A stretch of 64,000 nucleotides of DNA, from NCBI RefSeq assembly GCF_014197615.1, contig NZ_JACIFY010000025.1:20337-84336 (forward strand), in the 5' to 3' direction. How positions within the stretch are numbered: the stretch's first letter is position 1; each line of letters starts with the position of its first letter. Under the pieces are notes generated by a model. The model did not search any database and was not told the origin of the DNA. It saw only the letters and a program-made list of their open reading frames with translations. The position numbers and the translations under genes are program-made. This DNA comes from Rhizobium esperanzae (GTDB lineage: Bacteria > Pseudomonadota > Alphaproteobacteria > Rhizobiales > Rhizobiaceae). Positions 7,312 through 17,995 of this stretch are shown piece by piece.

Positions 7312-7473
7312 CCTCGAGCTTCGGCCTTGCCGGCCGCGGTTTTCCGCGGCAAAGGCCATCTGGCACTGCATGATTTCTTAAATCGGAAGCGATATAAGAA
7401 AAAAGGATGCAGCACTTCAAAGTGTTACAGCGCCGCACGGGTGAAGACGCGGCGCCGTAAGGCGGGGAACAGG

Positions 7474-8694
7474 ATGCGACAACAGGAAAGACTGGTCGGA
7501 GCGGACTTTCTGCGCGCGACGGCCTGTCTGCTGGTGTTTATCCATCATCTGGCGATCCGGCTGGATATGCGCAGAATCCCCGACGAATTGGGGCCGGCCG
7601 CAAACATCCTCCGCTTCGGCAATTTCGGCGTCGCCATCTTCTTCGTGCTCAGCGGCTTCCTTCTTGCCCATCCCTTCTGGCGGGCGCTCGACAATGGCAG
7701 CAACATGCCGAGCCTCCGCCACTACACGATCCGCAGGGCGGCGCGCATCGCCCCGGGCTTCTGGTTCGCCGCAACCGTCGGCTTCGTTCTCAGCCTGACG
7801 CTGCTTGCCCTGCCGCTGACGCCAGAGCTTGCGCTGCGCTACCTCTCCGGGCTGCTGTTCATGAGCCAGTGGCATTGGCGCACGTTTTTTCCTGTCGAGA
7901 CAGACGGGCCGCTCTGGTCGATCCCCTTCGAGGTCACCAGCTATGTGCTGCTGCCGGCCTGCTTCTTCCTGCTGTTCCGTTTGCCGGCCTTGAGGCAGCG
8001 GCCGCTCCTCGCCCGCTTCGCCTGGCTTTGCGCGATGTCAGGCGTGCTCCTCGCCCATGTGCTGATCCTCACCGTCTTTGCGCTCGACGACATCGGACGC
8101 GGCTGGCAATACGGCCTCCAGGGTGGGGCGAAGGAGTGGATGCCGAGATATAATCCGATCGGCTTCTTCGCCGTCTTCGCACTCGGCGCGCTTGCTGCCG
8201 GCGTCGAGGTCATGCTCCCCAGAAGACCCTCCCCCTGGTTCGATACCGCAGCGCTGCTGGCCCTTGCCATTGCCGGCTACCGCCTTGGCATATCGCCGGG
8301 CGGCACCCCCGAAGCTTATGGCTGGCTCGAAATCCCCTATGGCTTCCCGGTCTTTCCGCTGGCAATCGCAACGGCGCTCGTCTCGCTCTGCCATTCGCAA
8401 TATCTGGGCAGATTGCTCGACAACGCTCCCGTCCGCTACATCGCAAAGATCTCCTTCGGCATCTATATCTGGCAGGAGATCATCCTGATATCGATCCAGA
8501 GGCTCGACCAGGGTTCGTTCGGCGTTTCCTCGGAAAACGTCGTCACCGGCTGGCTGCAGTCCTGTGGACTGGCGGCAGCATCTGTCTTTCTGGTCGCAAG
8601 CCTCAGCTACACACTGCTGGAAAAGCCGGTGATCGACATCGGCAACCGCCTGACATCGCGCCAGCCCAATCGGGCTACTCCTTTCAAAGTATAA
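7474..8694 (+). CDS. Acyltransferase-3 family membrane protein (OafA/YrhL type)
   Basis: A 406-aa integral membrane protein with about ten hydrophobic segments. The N-terminal motif LRATACLLVFIHHLAIRL holds the paired histidines used by acyltransferase-3 enzymes, and the C-terminus has FGIYIWQE, also typical. Such proteins O-acetylate or otherwise acylate surface polysaccharides. The start at MRQQERL was preferred over a 49-codon extension because GGCGGGG lies upstream. The sugar transferase that follows fits a surface-polysaccharide role; the substrate is unknown. Confidence 0.85.
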   Translation: MRQQERLVGADFLRATACLLVFIHHLAIRLDMRRIPDELGPAANILRFGNFGVAIFFVLSGFLLAHPFWRALDNGSNMPSLRHYTIRRAARIAPGFWFAATVGFVLSLTLLALPLTPELALRYLSGLLFMSQWHWRTFFPVETDGPLWSIPFEVTSYVLLPACFFLLFRLPALRQRPLLARFAWLCAMSGVLLAHVLILTVFALDDIGRGWQYGLQGGAKEWMPRYNPIGFFAVFALGALAAGVEVMLPRRPSPWFDTAALLALAIAGYRLGISPGGTPEAYGWLEIPYGFPVFPLAIATALVSLCHSQYLGRLLDNAPVRYIAKISFGIYIWQEIILISIQRLDQGSFGVSSENVVTGWLQSCGLAAASVFLVASLSYTLLEKPVIDIGNRLTSRQPNRATPFKV

Positions 8695-8861
8695 ATTCTC
8701 CGTCACCTCAACTACAGGCATTAAGGTTAACGAGAATTACTCCCATTTTTGGCTTCTTTGGGGTTACTGATTTCTTATTTAAACCGATGACAAACGATAC
8801 GTGAGGATGTATCTGTCTCCCTGCAGTTCAGTATCGCATCTAAACTTGTGGGCCTTGCGTA

Positions 8862-9599
8862 ATGAATGCTTATACTTCGAAGACGAATTCACGCTTCGAT
8901 CCGTCTCAGCGTCAGGACAAAATCGGGTCCCTGGTTATCGCGAATTCCAACATTCGCCAGCCGGACAGCTTTTCTCATGTTGAAAGAAAGAGCGCTGTGC
9001 GGCTCGGCGTGAAGCGTTTGATCGACATTGTCGCCTCGCTCAGCGCCCTCATCGTTCTGGCGCCGTTTTTTCTGGCGATCGCGCTCTTCATCAAGTTCGA
9101 CGACGGCGGGCCGGTATTTTTCCGCCAGATCCGCTGGGGACTGAACGGCCACAAGATTACCGTCTTCAAGTTCCGAACGATGCGCGCCGAAGCTTGCGAT
9201 CCGAGCGGCGTGCAACAGACGGTCAAGGGCGACAGCCGGGTGACAGGCATCGGCGCGGTGCTCCGCAAGACCAATATCGATGAACTGCCGCAGCTTCTGA
9301 ACGTCCTCAAGGGCGACATGTCGCTGGTCGGCCCGCGCTGCCACGCCATCAACATGCGGGCTGCCGGCCGGCTCTACGAAGAACTCGTGCCCGACTACCA
9401 TCACCGACACATCATGCGTCCCGGCATTACCGGCCTTGCGCAGACGCGCGGATGGCGCGGTCCGACCGCGCGGCCGCTGCAAGCCCGGGCCCGCATCGCC
9501 TGCGATATATATTATGTCAGGAATTTCAGCCTGCTGCTCGACTTAAAGATTCTGTTGAAGACGCTGGTCATCGAACTGCGTGGCGGCACCGGCTTCTGA
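8862..9599 (+). CDS. Undecaprenyl-phosphate sugar phosphotransferase (ExoY-like)
   Basis: A 245-aa bacterial sugar transferase of the short, single-membrane-helix type. The hydrophobic helix (DIVASLSALIVLAPFFLAIALF) lies near residues 55-77, followed by the conserved block KFRTM, the acidic DELPQLLNVLKGDMSLVGPR and the C-terminal PGITGLAQTRGWRG. It transfers the first sugar-1-phosphate onto the lipid carrier for exopolysaccharide. The 167-bp upstream gap is AT-rich and has no obvious coding content, so the gene may have its own promoter. Confidence 0.88.
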   Translation: MNAYTSKTNSRFDPSQRQDKIGSLVIANSNIRQPDSFSHVERKSAVRLGVKRLIDIVASLSALIVLAPFFLAIALFIKFDDGGPVFFRQIRWGLNGHKITVFKFRTMRAEACDPSGVQQTVKGDSRVTGIGAVLRKTNIDELPQLLNVLKGDMSLVGPRCHAINMRAAGRLYEELVPDYHHRHIMRPGITGLAQTRGWRGPTARPLQARARIACDIYYVRNFSLLLDLKILLKTLVIELRGGTGF

Positions 9600-9700
9600 G
9601 ACGGTTCACTGCATCGGCAAAGCCGCACGTGGTCCTACCTTTTCACTTATCAATCCGCCCGACAGGCCTGTCTTTCGTCAGCCGACAGATCGACGGACAC

Positions 9701-9728
9701 AAAAAAGGCGGCTCTTGCAGCCGCCTTT
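9701..9728 (-). terminator. Terminator of the atp operon
   Basis: A 10-bp perfect stem AAAGGCGGCT (9704-9713) with AGCCGCCTTT (9719-9728) and a 5-nt loop. On the minus strand it ends in six T residues, 22 bp past the atpC stop; it can also stop transcripts from the sugar transferase on the plus strand. Confidence 0.9.
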
Positions 9729-9749
9729 CGTCATCGCAGTTGATTGCGA

Positions 9750-10157
9750 TCAGTCCTGTTGAACGATGCCGCTCAGATGCGTCAGTTCCATGATGAAGTG
9801 CTCGAGCTTCGACTTGTGCTCGTGCAACTCGGCATGTTCGAGCTCCAGGCGGGCGGCTTCGATGCGACGGGTCAGCTCATCCTTGTGGAGTTCCTCGACC
9901 GGAACCGCGGATTCGGCAAGCAGGGTGCAGCCGGTCGGCAGGATATCGGCAAAACCGCCGAACACGACATAGTCCTGCTTCCTGCCGGAAGCCGAACGCA
10001 CGCTCACGACACCGGGCTTGATCGTCGTCATCGTCGGCGCGTGGTGGGCCATGACGGTCATTTCGCCTTCAGTCGCAGGAATGACGACCTCGGTCACCAT
10101 CTCCGACAGCAGCAGACGCTCCGGCGAAACGAGCTCAAAGTTGAAATTGTCAGCCAT
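9750..10157 (-). CDS. atpC: F1 ATP synthase epsilon subunit
   Basis: A 135-aa epsilon subunit with the N-terminal beta-sandwich (FNFELVSPERLLLSEMVTEVVIPATEGEMTVMAHHAPTMT is the typical start) and a C-terminal helical hairpin. It couples central-stalk rotation and inhibits hydrolysis at the membrane-bound synthase. The ATG overlaps the stop of the small gene upstream as TGATG, not atpD itself, which is unusual for the operon. Confidence 0.95.
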   Translation of the reverse strand: MADNFNFELVSPERLLLSEMVTEVVIPATEGEMTVMAHHAPTMTTIKPGVVSVRSASGRKQDYVVFGGFADILPTGCTLLAESAVPVEELHKDELTRRIEAARLELEHAELHEHKSKLEHFIMELTHLSGIVQQD

Positions 10158-10395
10158 CAGTGACTTACCTTCTCGGCTATGGCTTTCGCATCTTGCAATT
10201 TAGTCCCGCAGAACGGGCAGTGCATTATTGCCTGGTCGAGGTAACCGAGGCCTTCCTCGCTCTGGACCAGACCCACCACCATCATCATCACGCCGTTATC
10301 GGCGCGATAGATGGTCGGCGCTGCCGGCTCCGGAAGATCCGCCACGACCCCTTTCAGGGAGTCGCAGCAGAATATCTCGTCCAAGGCATCGGTCA

Positions 10396-10396
<1 letters not shown>
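10157..10396 (-). CDS. Small CPFCG-motif protein encoded between atpD and atpC
   Basis: A 79-aa acidic protein. Its only clear motif is HCPFCGTKLQ near residues 58-67, a CX2C pair as in zinc ribbons or rubredoxin knuckles; a CC pair sits at residues 10-11. I do not recognise a family. The ATG overlaps the atpD stop (TGATG) and its own stop overlaps the atpC ATG (TGATG), so it is coupled to both ATP synthase genes. The upstream TTG that would add one residue is unnecessary. The role is unknown; the context suggests a link to synthase assembly or metal sensing. Confidence 0.8.
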
Positions 10397-11835
<1,439 letters not shown>

Positions 11836-11858
11836 TTTCTGACCCTCTTTTCCTAGCT

Positions 11859-12743
11859 TCAGAGCGCTTCCGCGCCCGAAATGATTTCAATGAGTTCCTT
11901 GGTGATCTGCGCCTGACGCTGGCGGTTGTAGCTCAGCGTCAGCTTATTGATCATCTCACCAGCATTACGCGTCGCATTGTCCATCGCGCTCATCTTGGCG
12001 CCCATTTCGCCGGCGACGTTCTCAAGGAGCGCGCGGAAGACCTGGACTGAGATATTGCGCGGGATCAGATCGTCGAGGATCGCTGCCGGATCCGGCTCAT
12101 ATTCGTAGACGGCGCCGGCATGTTCTGCATCCTCGGCAACAACGTCGGGAGCCTGGGCAGGGATAAGCTGCTGCGCCGTCGGGATCTGCGAGATGACCGA
12201 TTTGAACTCGGAGTAGAACAACGTGCAGACGTCGAACTCGCCGGCCTCGTACATCTCGATGAGACGCTTGCCGATCTGGTCGGCATTCTCGAAGCCGATC
12301 TTCTTGACTTCGCGCAGTTCCTTGCGCTCGACGATCAGCGAAGCATATTCGCGGCGAAGGATGTCGTAACCCTTCTTGCCGACGGTGAAAATCTTCACCG
12401 TCTTGCCCTCGGCAATCAGCTTGCGGACGTGATCGCGGGCAAAACGCGCAATCTGCGAATTGAAGCCGCCGCAAAGACCGCGTTCGGCGGTGCAGACGAC
12501 GAGCAGATGGACCTGGTCCTTGCCGGTGCCGGTCATCAGCGCCGGCGCGCCATCGGCATCGGTGACGGCCTTGGCGATGTTCGCCAGAACCGCACCCATG
12601 CGTTCCGAATAGGGCCTGGCGGCCTCGGCCGCCTCCTGCGCGCGCCGAAGCTTCGCCGCAGCGACCATTTTCATCGCCTTGGTGATCTTCTGCGTCGCCT
12701 TGACGGAGGCGATCCGGTTTTTCAGATCCTTGAGTGAAGGCAT
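11859..12743 (-). CDS. atpG: F1 ATP synthase gamma subunit
   Basis: A 294-aa central-stalk subunit. The N-terminal coiled-coil helix (LKNRIASVKATQKITKAMKMVAAAKLRRAQ) and the C-terminal helix (MDNATRNAGEMINKLTLSYNRQRQAQITKE) are both typical and form the rotating shaft. It lies between atpA (28-bp gap) and atpD. No defects seen. Confidence 0.97.
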   Translation of the reverse strand: MPSLKDLKNRIASVKATQKITKAMKMVAAAKLRRAQEAAEAARPYSERMGAVLANIAKAVTDADGAPALMTGTGKDQVHLLVVCTAERGLCGGFNSQIARFARDHVRKLIAEGKTVKIFTVGKKGYDILRREYASLIVERKELREVKKIGFENADQIGKRLIEMYEAGEFDVCTLFYSEFKSVISQIPTAQQLIPAQAPDVVAEDAEHAGAVYEYEPDPAAILDDLIPRNISVQVFRALLENVAGEMGAKMSAMDNATRNAGEMINKLTLSYNRQRQAQITKELIEIISGAEAL

Positions 12744-12771
12744 CCGTTATCCGTCCTAACTTAGGGCCCGA

Positions 12772-14301
12772 TTACGAGAAAGACTTTGCGAAGCTATCGA
12801 GAGCAGCATTGAGCTTGCCCTTGGTATCGTCGCTGATTGCCTTTTCCGTGCGGATTGCGTCGAGGATGGCGGAGCCTTCCGAACGCAGGTACGAAAGCAA
12901 GCCCTGCTCGAACTTGCCGACCGATGCGACCGGCAGCTTGTCGAGATAGCCGTTGACGCCGGCGAAGATCACGGCAACCTGCTCTTCCGTCTTCAGCGGC
13001 GAGAACTGCGGCTGCTTCAGGAGTTCGGTCAGACGTGCGCCACGGTTCAGCAGGCGCTGCGTCGCAGCGTCGAGGTCCGAACCGAACTGGGCGAAGGCGG
13101 CCATTTCGCGATACTGGGCGAGTTCGCCCTTGATCGAGCCGGCAACCTGCTTCATCGCCTTGATCTGCGCCGACGAACCGACGCGGGAAACCGACAGACC
13201 GACGTTCACGGCCGGGCGGATGCCCTGGTAGAACAGGTCGGTTTCAAGGAAGATCTGGCCGTCGGTGATCGAGATCACGTTGGTCGGAATGAAGGCCGAA
13301 ACGTCGTTGCCCTGCGTTTCGATGACGGGCAGAGCGGTCAGCGAGCCGGCGCCCTTGTCGTCGTTCATCTTCGCAGCGCGCTCGAGGAGGCGCGAATGCA
13401 GGTAGAAAACGTCGCCCGGATAGGCTTCGCGGCCCGGCGGGCGGCGCAGCAGCAGCGACATCTGGCGGTAGGACACGGCCTGCTTGGACAGGTCGTCGTA
13501 GCCGATCAGCGCATGCATGCCGTTGTCGCGGAAATATTCGCCCATGGCGCAGCCGGCAAACGGTGCCAGGTACTGCATCGGGGCCGGATCGGAAGCCGTG
13601 GCGGCAACGATGATCGAATACTTCAGTGCGCCGCGCTCTTCGAGCACCTTGACGAACTGGGCAACGGTCGAACGCTTCTGGCCGATGGCGACGTAGACGC
13701 AGTAAAGCTTTTCGCCTTCCGGACCGTTGTCGTGAATGGCCTTCTGGTTGAGGAAGGCGTCGAGAAGAATGGCGGTCTTGCCGGTCTGGCGGTCGCCGAT
13801 GACAAGCTCGCGCTGGCCGCGGCCAACCGGGATCAGCGCATCGATGGCCTTGAGGCCGGTCGACATCGGCTCATGAACCGACTTGCGCGGAATGATGCCC
13901 GGAGCCTTGACGTCGACGCGCGAACGGCGCGTCGCGTTGATCGGGCCCTTGCCGTCGATCGGATTGCCGAGCGCGTCGACGACGCGGCCGAGCAGTTCCG
14001 GACCGACAGGAACGTCAACGATGGCGCCGGTCCGCTTGACGGTGTCGCCTTCCTTGATGTCACGGTCGGAGCCGAAGATGACGACGCCGACATTGTCGGA
14101 TTCGAGGTTCAGCGCCATGCCGCGGATGCCGCCCGGGAACTCGACCATCTCGCCGGCCTGGACATTGTCCAGACCATAGACACGAGCGATGCCGTCACCG
14201 ACGGAGAGAACCTGGCCGACTTCCGAGACTTCTGCCTCTTTGCCGAAATTTTTGATCTGGTCTTTGAGAATTGCGGAAATTTCCGCGGCGCGGATATCCA
14301 T
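12772..14301 (-). CDS. atpA: F1 ATP synthase alpha subunit
   Basis: A 509-aa non-catalytic nucleotide-binding subunit. GDRQTGKT near residues 170-177 is the P-loop, and the start MDIRAAEISAILKDQIKNF is the usual alphaproteobacterial N-terminus. The ATG overlaps the atpH stop (TGATG). It alternates with beta subunits in F1. Normal length. Confidence 0.98.
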   Translation of the reverse strand: MDIRAAEISAILKDQIKNFGKEAEVSEVGQVLSVGDGIARVYGLDNVQAGEMVEFPGGIRGMALNLESDNVGVVIFGSDRDIKEGDTVKRTGAIVDVPVGPELLGRVVDALGNPIDGKGPINATRRSRVDVKAPGIIPRKSVHEPMSTGLKAIDALIPVGRGQRELVIGDRQTGKTAILLDAFLNQKAIHDNGPEGEKLYCVYVAIGQKRSTVAQFVKVLEERGALKYSIIVAATASDPAPMQYLAPFAGCAMGEYFRDNGMHALIGYDDLSKQAVSYRQMSLLLRRPPGREAYPGDVFYLHSRLLERAAKMNDDKGAGSLTALPVIETQGNDVSAFIPTNVISITDGQIFLETDLFYQGIRPAVNVGLSVSRVGSSAQIKAMKQVAGSIKGELAQYREMAAFAQFGSDLDAATQRLLNRGARLTELLKQPQFSPLKTEEQVAVIFAGVNGYLDKLPVASVGKFEQGLLSYLRSEGSAILDAIRTEKAISDDTKGKLNAALDSFAKSFS

Positions 14302-14867
14302 CAGCCAACCTCTTTCAATGCGAGCTTAAGGGTAGAGAGTTTGGTACGAAGAGACGTATCAATCTGACGGGACCCGACCTTAACGATCAGACCACCAAGA
14401 ATTGACGGATCAACCGTGACGGCAATCGTCACGTCTTTGCCGGTGACGCTCTTGAGTGCCGCCTTCAATTCGGTTTCCTGCGCTTCAGAAAGCGCATGCG
14501 CCGAGGTGACCTCGGCGGAGGTTTCACCGCGATGGTTCGCGGCGATGATGCGGAAGGCCTTGATCATGCCCGGCAGGGCAAACAGGCGGCGGTTGTTCGC
14601 CACGACCTTCAGGAAATTGGCGAAGAAGCCGCTGACGCCGGCCTTCTCGCTGATGGCGACGATCGCCTTCAGCTGATCCTCGGCAGAGAAAACCGGGCTT
14701 GCGACGAAGCGCTTCAGATCGGCGCTCTCATCCAGCATCGCCTGGAAACGGTCAAGATCGGCGGTTACGCTATCGACGGCGCCCTGCTCGAGCGCCAGCT
14801 CGAAAAGCGACGAGGCATAGCGCTCGGCAACACCAGATGTAAGCTGGGACGTGTCTGCCACTGGCAC
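14301..14867 (-). CDS. atpH: F1 ATP synthase delta subunit
   Basis: A 188-aa peripheral-stalk subunit that joins F1 to the b subunits. The SGVAERYASSLFELALEQG start and C-terminal ILGGLIVKVGSRQIDTSLRTKLS are family hallmarks. The start is a GTG (then PVADTS) with AGGG eight bases upstream; a 67-codon upstream extension has no family sequence. It is the first gene of the atp operon. The 255 bp upstream, to the next stop at 15123, hold no other gene and must contain the operon promoter. Confidence 0.93.
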   Translation of the reverse strand: MPVADTSQLTSGVAERYASSLFELALEQGAVDSVTADLDRFQAMLDESADLKRFVASPVFSAEDQLKAIVAISEKAGVSGFFANFLKVVANNRRLFALPGMIKAFRIIAANHRGETSAEVTSAHALSEAQETELKAALKSVTGKDVTIAVTVDPSILGGLIVKVGSRQIDTSLRTKLSTLKLALKEVG

Positions 14868-15087
14868 AAATTTCCCTGATTTCAACTCAAAATCCGGCTC
14901 TCGGCGGGCGCCGAACCTATGATCTTGAATTCGTTTTGATTTCCCCCAGAAATCACAAGAGAAGCCTCTTGCTTCTTCCGAAATTCGGGGTCCGTCTAAC
15001 ATAGGATGTTCGGACTCGCAACACGCGTAATGCCCGAATACGCCTTTCACATGAATTTCTGTTCGCAAAATTGCGCAACGGCCTGAA

Positions 15088-15108
15088 AGACGGCCAGGGA
15101 GACCGTCT
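15088..15108 (-). terminator. Weak hairpin downstream of the small membrane-protein gene
   Basis: A 6-bp stem AGACGG (15088-15093) with CCGTCT (15103-15108), loop of 9 nt, 15 bp past the stop at 15123. There are only two to three T residues after it on the minus strand, so termination is uncertain. Confidence 0.3.
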
Positions 15109-15122
15109 GCCGGCCAGAAGAT

Positions 15123-15512
15123 TCACGTTTGGATGAAGCCGAAAACATAGAGCAGCGGCAGGGCGGCCAAAGCAATCTGCACAACCAGAAGTAAATAGTT
15201 GACGAGATTACTCCCCTTATCGGACAGGATCGAGACGATGCGGGCAAAGGCGGCCATCACAAAGGAGGCGCCGAGCGCCATGTAGATCCAGCTCTGGGCG
15301 AGCATGATCGCCGAGGCTCCGAAGCCGAGATAGAAACCGCCCATCGAGCGCGCTTCGCCGAAACCTTCCGGCCGTCCCTCCCGCGCCTGCAAGCCGAGAA
15401 GACGCAGGGCGTGGCCCGGCGCAAACATCATGATGAAACCGGCGAACGCCGTGAAAGCGGCGGAACAAAAGGCAAGCTGCTCGCCAAGCTCGGTCGGAAA
15501 GTAAAATTCCAT
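15123..15512 (-). CDS. Small four-helix membrane protein of unknown function
   Basis: A 129-aa protein with four predicted membrane segments, roughly residues 15-33, 57-76, 78-96 and 104-125. The acidic N-terminus MEFYFPTELGEQ and the loop LGLQAREGRPEGFGEARSMGGFYLGF suggest the DUF4345 group of small rhizobial membrane proteins, but that is from memory. It lies between priA and the atp operon, same strand. No catalytic motif is visible. Confidence 0.7.
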   Translation of the reverse strand: MEFYFPTELGEQLAFCSAAFTAFAGFIMMFAPGHALRLLGLQAREGRPEGFGEARSMGGFYLGFGASAIMLAQSWIYMALGASFVMAAFARIVSILSDKGSNLVNYLLLVVQIALAALPLLYVFGFIQT

Positions 15513-15589
15513 GCGTCAGCCCCAAATCGCCCGGATGATTCGGTGTTTATGGCATGGGCGCGAAAAGGAGGAAATGGCGGGGGTATGTT

Positions 15590-17806
15590 TTAGAGAAAAC
15601 TCTGCGGATCGATGTCGAGCTGCACCTGTACCGATCCGCGTTCCTTGGGCGATTGCGACAGCATCGCCCGCAGGAAGCCCTGCATGTCGGAGTTCCGCCG
15701 GCCGTGCACCAGCAGGCGGAAGCGGTGGCGGCCGCGCACCAGCGCCAGCGGCGCTTCGGCAGGGCCGAGCACCGCAATGCCCGACACCTGCGGCGCCGCA
15801 TTGCGCATGCCGCGCGCATGGTTTTCCGCGTCATGGCGGGTTTCGGCCGAAACGATGATCGAGGCGAGCCGGCCGAACGGCGGCAATATGGCGCGTTCGC
15901 GTTCGGTGATCTCGCGCTCGTAGAAGGCGTCGGAATCGCCCGACACGATCGCCTGCATCACGGGATGCTGCGGCTGGTAGGTCTGCAGCAGCCCATGACT
16001 CTTGAGGCCGGTGCGCCCGGCCCGGCCGGTCACCTGCGACAGGAGCTGAAAGGTGCGCTCGGCAGCGCGCGGGTCGCCATTGGCAAGGCCGAGATCGGCA
16101 TCGACGATGCCGACCAGCGTCATCAGCGGAAAATTATGCCCCTTGGCGACCAGCTGGGTGCCGATGACGATATCGGCCTCGCCCTTGGCGATTGCATCGA
16201 GCTCCAGCCGCAGCCGCTTCACCCCGCCCATGATATCGGAGGAGAGAACGATCGTCCGCGCCTCGGGGAAATGCCGTTCCACCTCCTCGGCAATTCGCTC
16301 GACGCCCGGCCCGCAGGCGACGAGATGGTCGAGCGTGCCGCATTCCGGGCATGCTTCCGGCGTGCGCTCGGCATAGCCGCATTGATGGCATTGCAGCTGC
16401 TTGCGGAAGCGATGCTCGACCAGCCAGCTCGAACATTGCGGGCATTGGAACCGGTGGCCGCAGACCCGGCAGAGCGTCAGCGGCGCATAGCCGCGACGGT
16501 TGAGAAAAAGCAGCGCCTGCTGGCGCTTTTCAACCGTCTTGCCGATCGCCCGGATCAGCACCGGCGACAGGAAGCCGCCGCGCTCCGGCGCGTGCCGGCG
16601 CATATCGATGAGATGCAGGTCCGGCAGCGCCGCGTCGCCGAAACGCGTCGGCAGGTGGACGGTGCTGTAGCGCCCGCTCTGCCCGTTGACCTGGCTTTCG
16701 ACAGACGGTGTCGCCGACACCAGAATGACGGGAAAATCACCGATGCGGCCGCGCACCACGGCCATATCGCGGGCATTGTAGAAAACGCGATCCTCCTGCT
16801 TGTAGGCGGGATCGTGCTCCTCGTCGACGATGATCAGACCGAGATCCTCGAAGGGCAGGAAGAGTGCCGAGCGGGCGCCGGCCACGACCCGCACCTCGCC
16901 GGTCACCGCCTGGCGCCAGACCTTTTCGCGCATGCGCGGCGCCAGATCGGAATGCCATTCGGCCGGCTTCGCCCCGAAGCGATCCTGGAAGCGCTCCATG
17001 AAACTCGCCGTCAGCGCGATCTCCGGCAGCAGGATCAGCACCTGCCTGCCGCGTTTCAGCGTCTCGGCAATCGCCTCGAAATAAACCTCGGTCTTGCCGG
17101 AGCCGGTCACCCCGTCGATCAGCGACACCGAAAACTCACCCTTGCGGATGTCGGACACGATCTCTTCGGCCGCCGCCTTCTGCGGCCCTTCGAGGCGTGC
17201 GGCGGCGAAATCCGGATCGGGCATCGCCACCACCGGCGGCGGCGGCAGGAATATCGTTTCGAAAATGCCGAGCGTGATCAGCCCGTCGACGACGCTCGTC
17301 GAAACCCCCGCCGCATGCGCCAGGCCGCTGCGCGTCCAGGAAAGCCCGTCGGAGGCCGTATCGAGCACCCGGGCGCGCGCCGGCGTCATCCGCTCCGGTT
17401 CGCCGCCGACGAATTTCAGCCCCTCCACCATCGGCTCCGGCTCGAAGGCATTCGGCGCCCTCAGCGCCATGCGCGCGACGAGGCCCGGCGGCGAGAGCGT
17501 ATAGGTCGCCACCCAATCGATGAAATCGCGCATCTCCCGGGAAAGCGGCGGGCAGTCGAACACATGGCTGATCGGCCGCAGTTTCTTCGGATCGACACCA
17601 TCCTCGCCGCCGTCCCAGACGACGCCGATCACCTGCCGCGGCCCGAGCGGCACCTGCACGACCGAGCCGGGCTCGACCGCCATGCCATCCGGCACCGAAT
17701 AGGAATAGGGTTTCGGCGCCGGCATCGGCACCAGCACGGGAACCGTTCGGTTCGCGGGCGGTGCCTCGAAAAGCGCGCCAAAGAGATCGGACGAATCTGT
17801 GCTCAT
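15590..17806 (-). CDS. priA: Primosomal helicase PriA
   Basis: A 738-aa 3'-5' DNA helicase for replication restart. An N-terminal DNA-binding domain is followed by Walker A GVTGSGKTE, the DEEH box (IIVDEEHD), SATPS, and eight cysteines in CRVCGHRFQCPQC and CHQCGY...CPEC that form the two zinc sites. The start MSTDSSDLFG follows family length; the same frame stays open for another 304 codons upstream but there overlaps the DapA-like gene on the other strand and has no family content. Confidence 0.96.
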   Translation of the reverse strand: MSTDSSDLFGALFEAPPANRTVPVLVPMPAPKPYSYSVPDGMAVEPGSVVQVPLGPRQVIGVVWDGGEDGVDPKKLRPISHVFDCPPLSREMRDFIDWVATYTLSPPGLVARMALRAPNAFEPEPMVEGLKFVGGEPERMTPARARVLDTASDGLSWTRSGLAHAAGVSTSVVDGLITLGIFETIFLPPPPVVAMPDPDFAAARLEGPQKAAAEEIVSDIRKGEFSVSLIDGVTGSGKTEVYFEAIAETLKRGRQVLILLPEIALTASFMERFQDRFGAKPAEWHSDLAPRMREKVWRQAVTGEVRVVAGARSALFLPFEDLGLIIVDEEHDPAYKQEDRVFYNARDMAVVRGRIGDFPVILVSATPSVESQVNGQSGRYSTVHLPTRFGDAALPDLHLIDMRRHAPERGGFLSPVLIRAIGKTVEKRQQALLFLNRRGYAPLTLCRVCGHRFQCPQCSSWLVEHRFRKQLQCHQCGYAERTPEACPECGTLDHLVACGPGVERIAEEVERHFPEARTIVLSSDIMGGVKRLRLELDAIAKGEADIVIGTQLVAKGHNFPLMTLVGIVDADLGLANGDPRAAERTFQLLSQVTGRAGRTGLKSHGLLQTYQPQHPVMQAIVSGDSDAFYEREITERERAILPPFGRLASIIVSAETRHDAENHARGMRNAAPQVSGIAVLGPAEAPLALVRGRHRFRLLVHGRRNSDMQGFLRAMLSQSPKERGSVQVQLDIDPQSFL

Positions 17807-17995
17807 CGGGCGAGACCATGCCCGCAAATCGATGCAATTGGAACCGCAAAGACGAGGCGGCGTCTCTTGCATCCGTGGTCGCCTGCAGCCTGAACGAAAA
17901 GCTTGCCGGGCAAGCGATTGGCTGCATAGATTGCCGGACGATCTTGTTCGAAATGCCGAAGTACCGCTCTTCGGCCGCTGAATTGGAGAGCACCG

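Noticed and set aside
7332..7352. GCCGCGG-TTTT-CCGCGGC hairpin after thiY
   Set aside because: A good stem but no T-run follows; too weak to call a terminator.
15554..17893. A 779-codon open frame on the plus strand
   Set aside because: It is antisense to priA, is His/Arg/Gln-rich without any domain, and arises from GC-rich codon bias.
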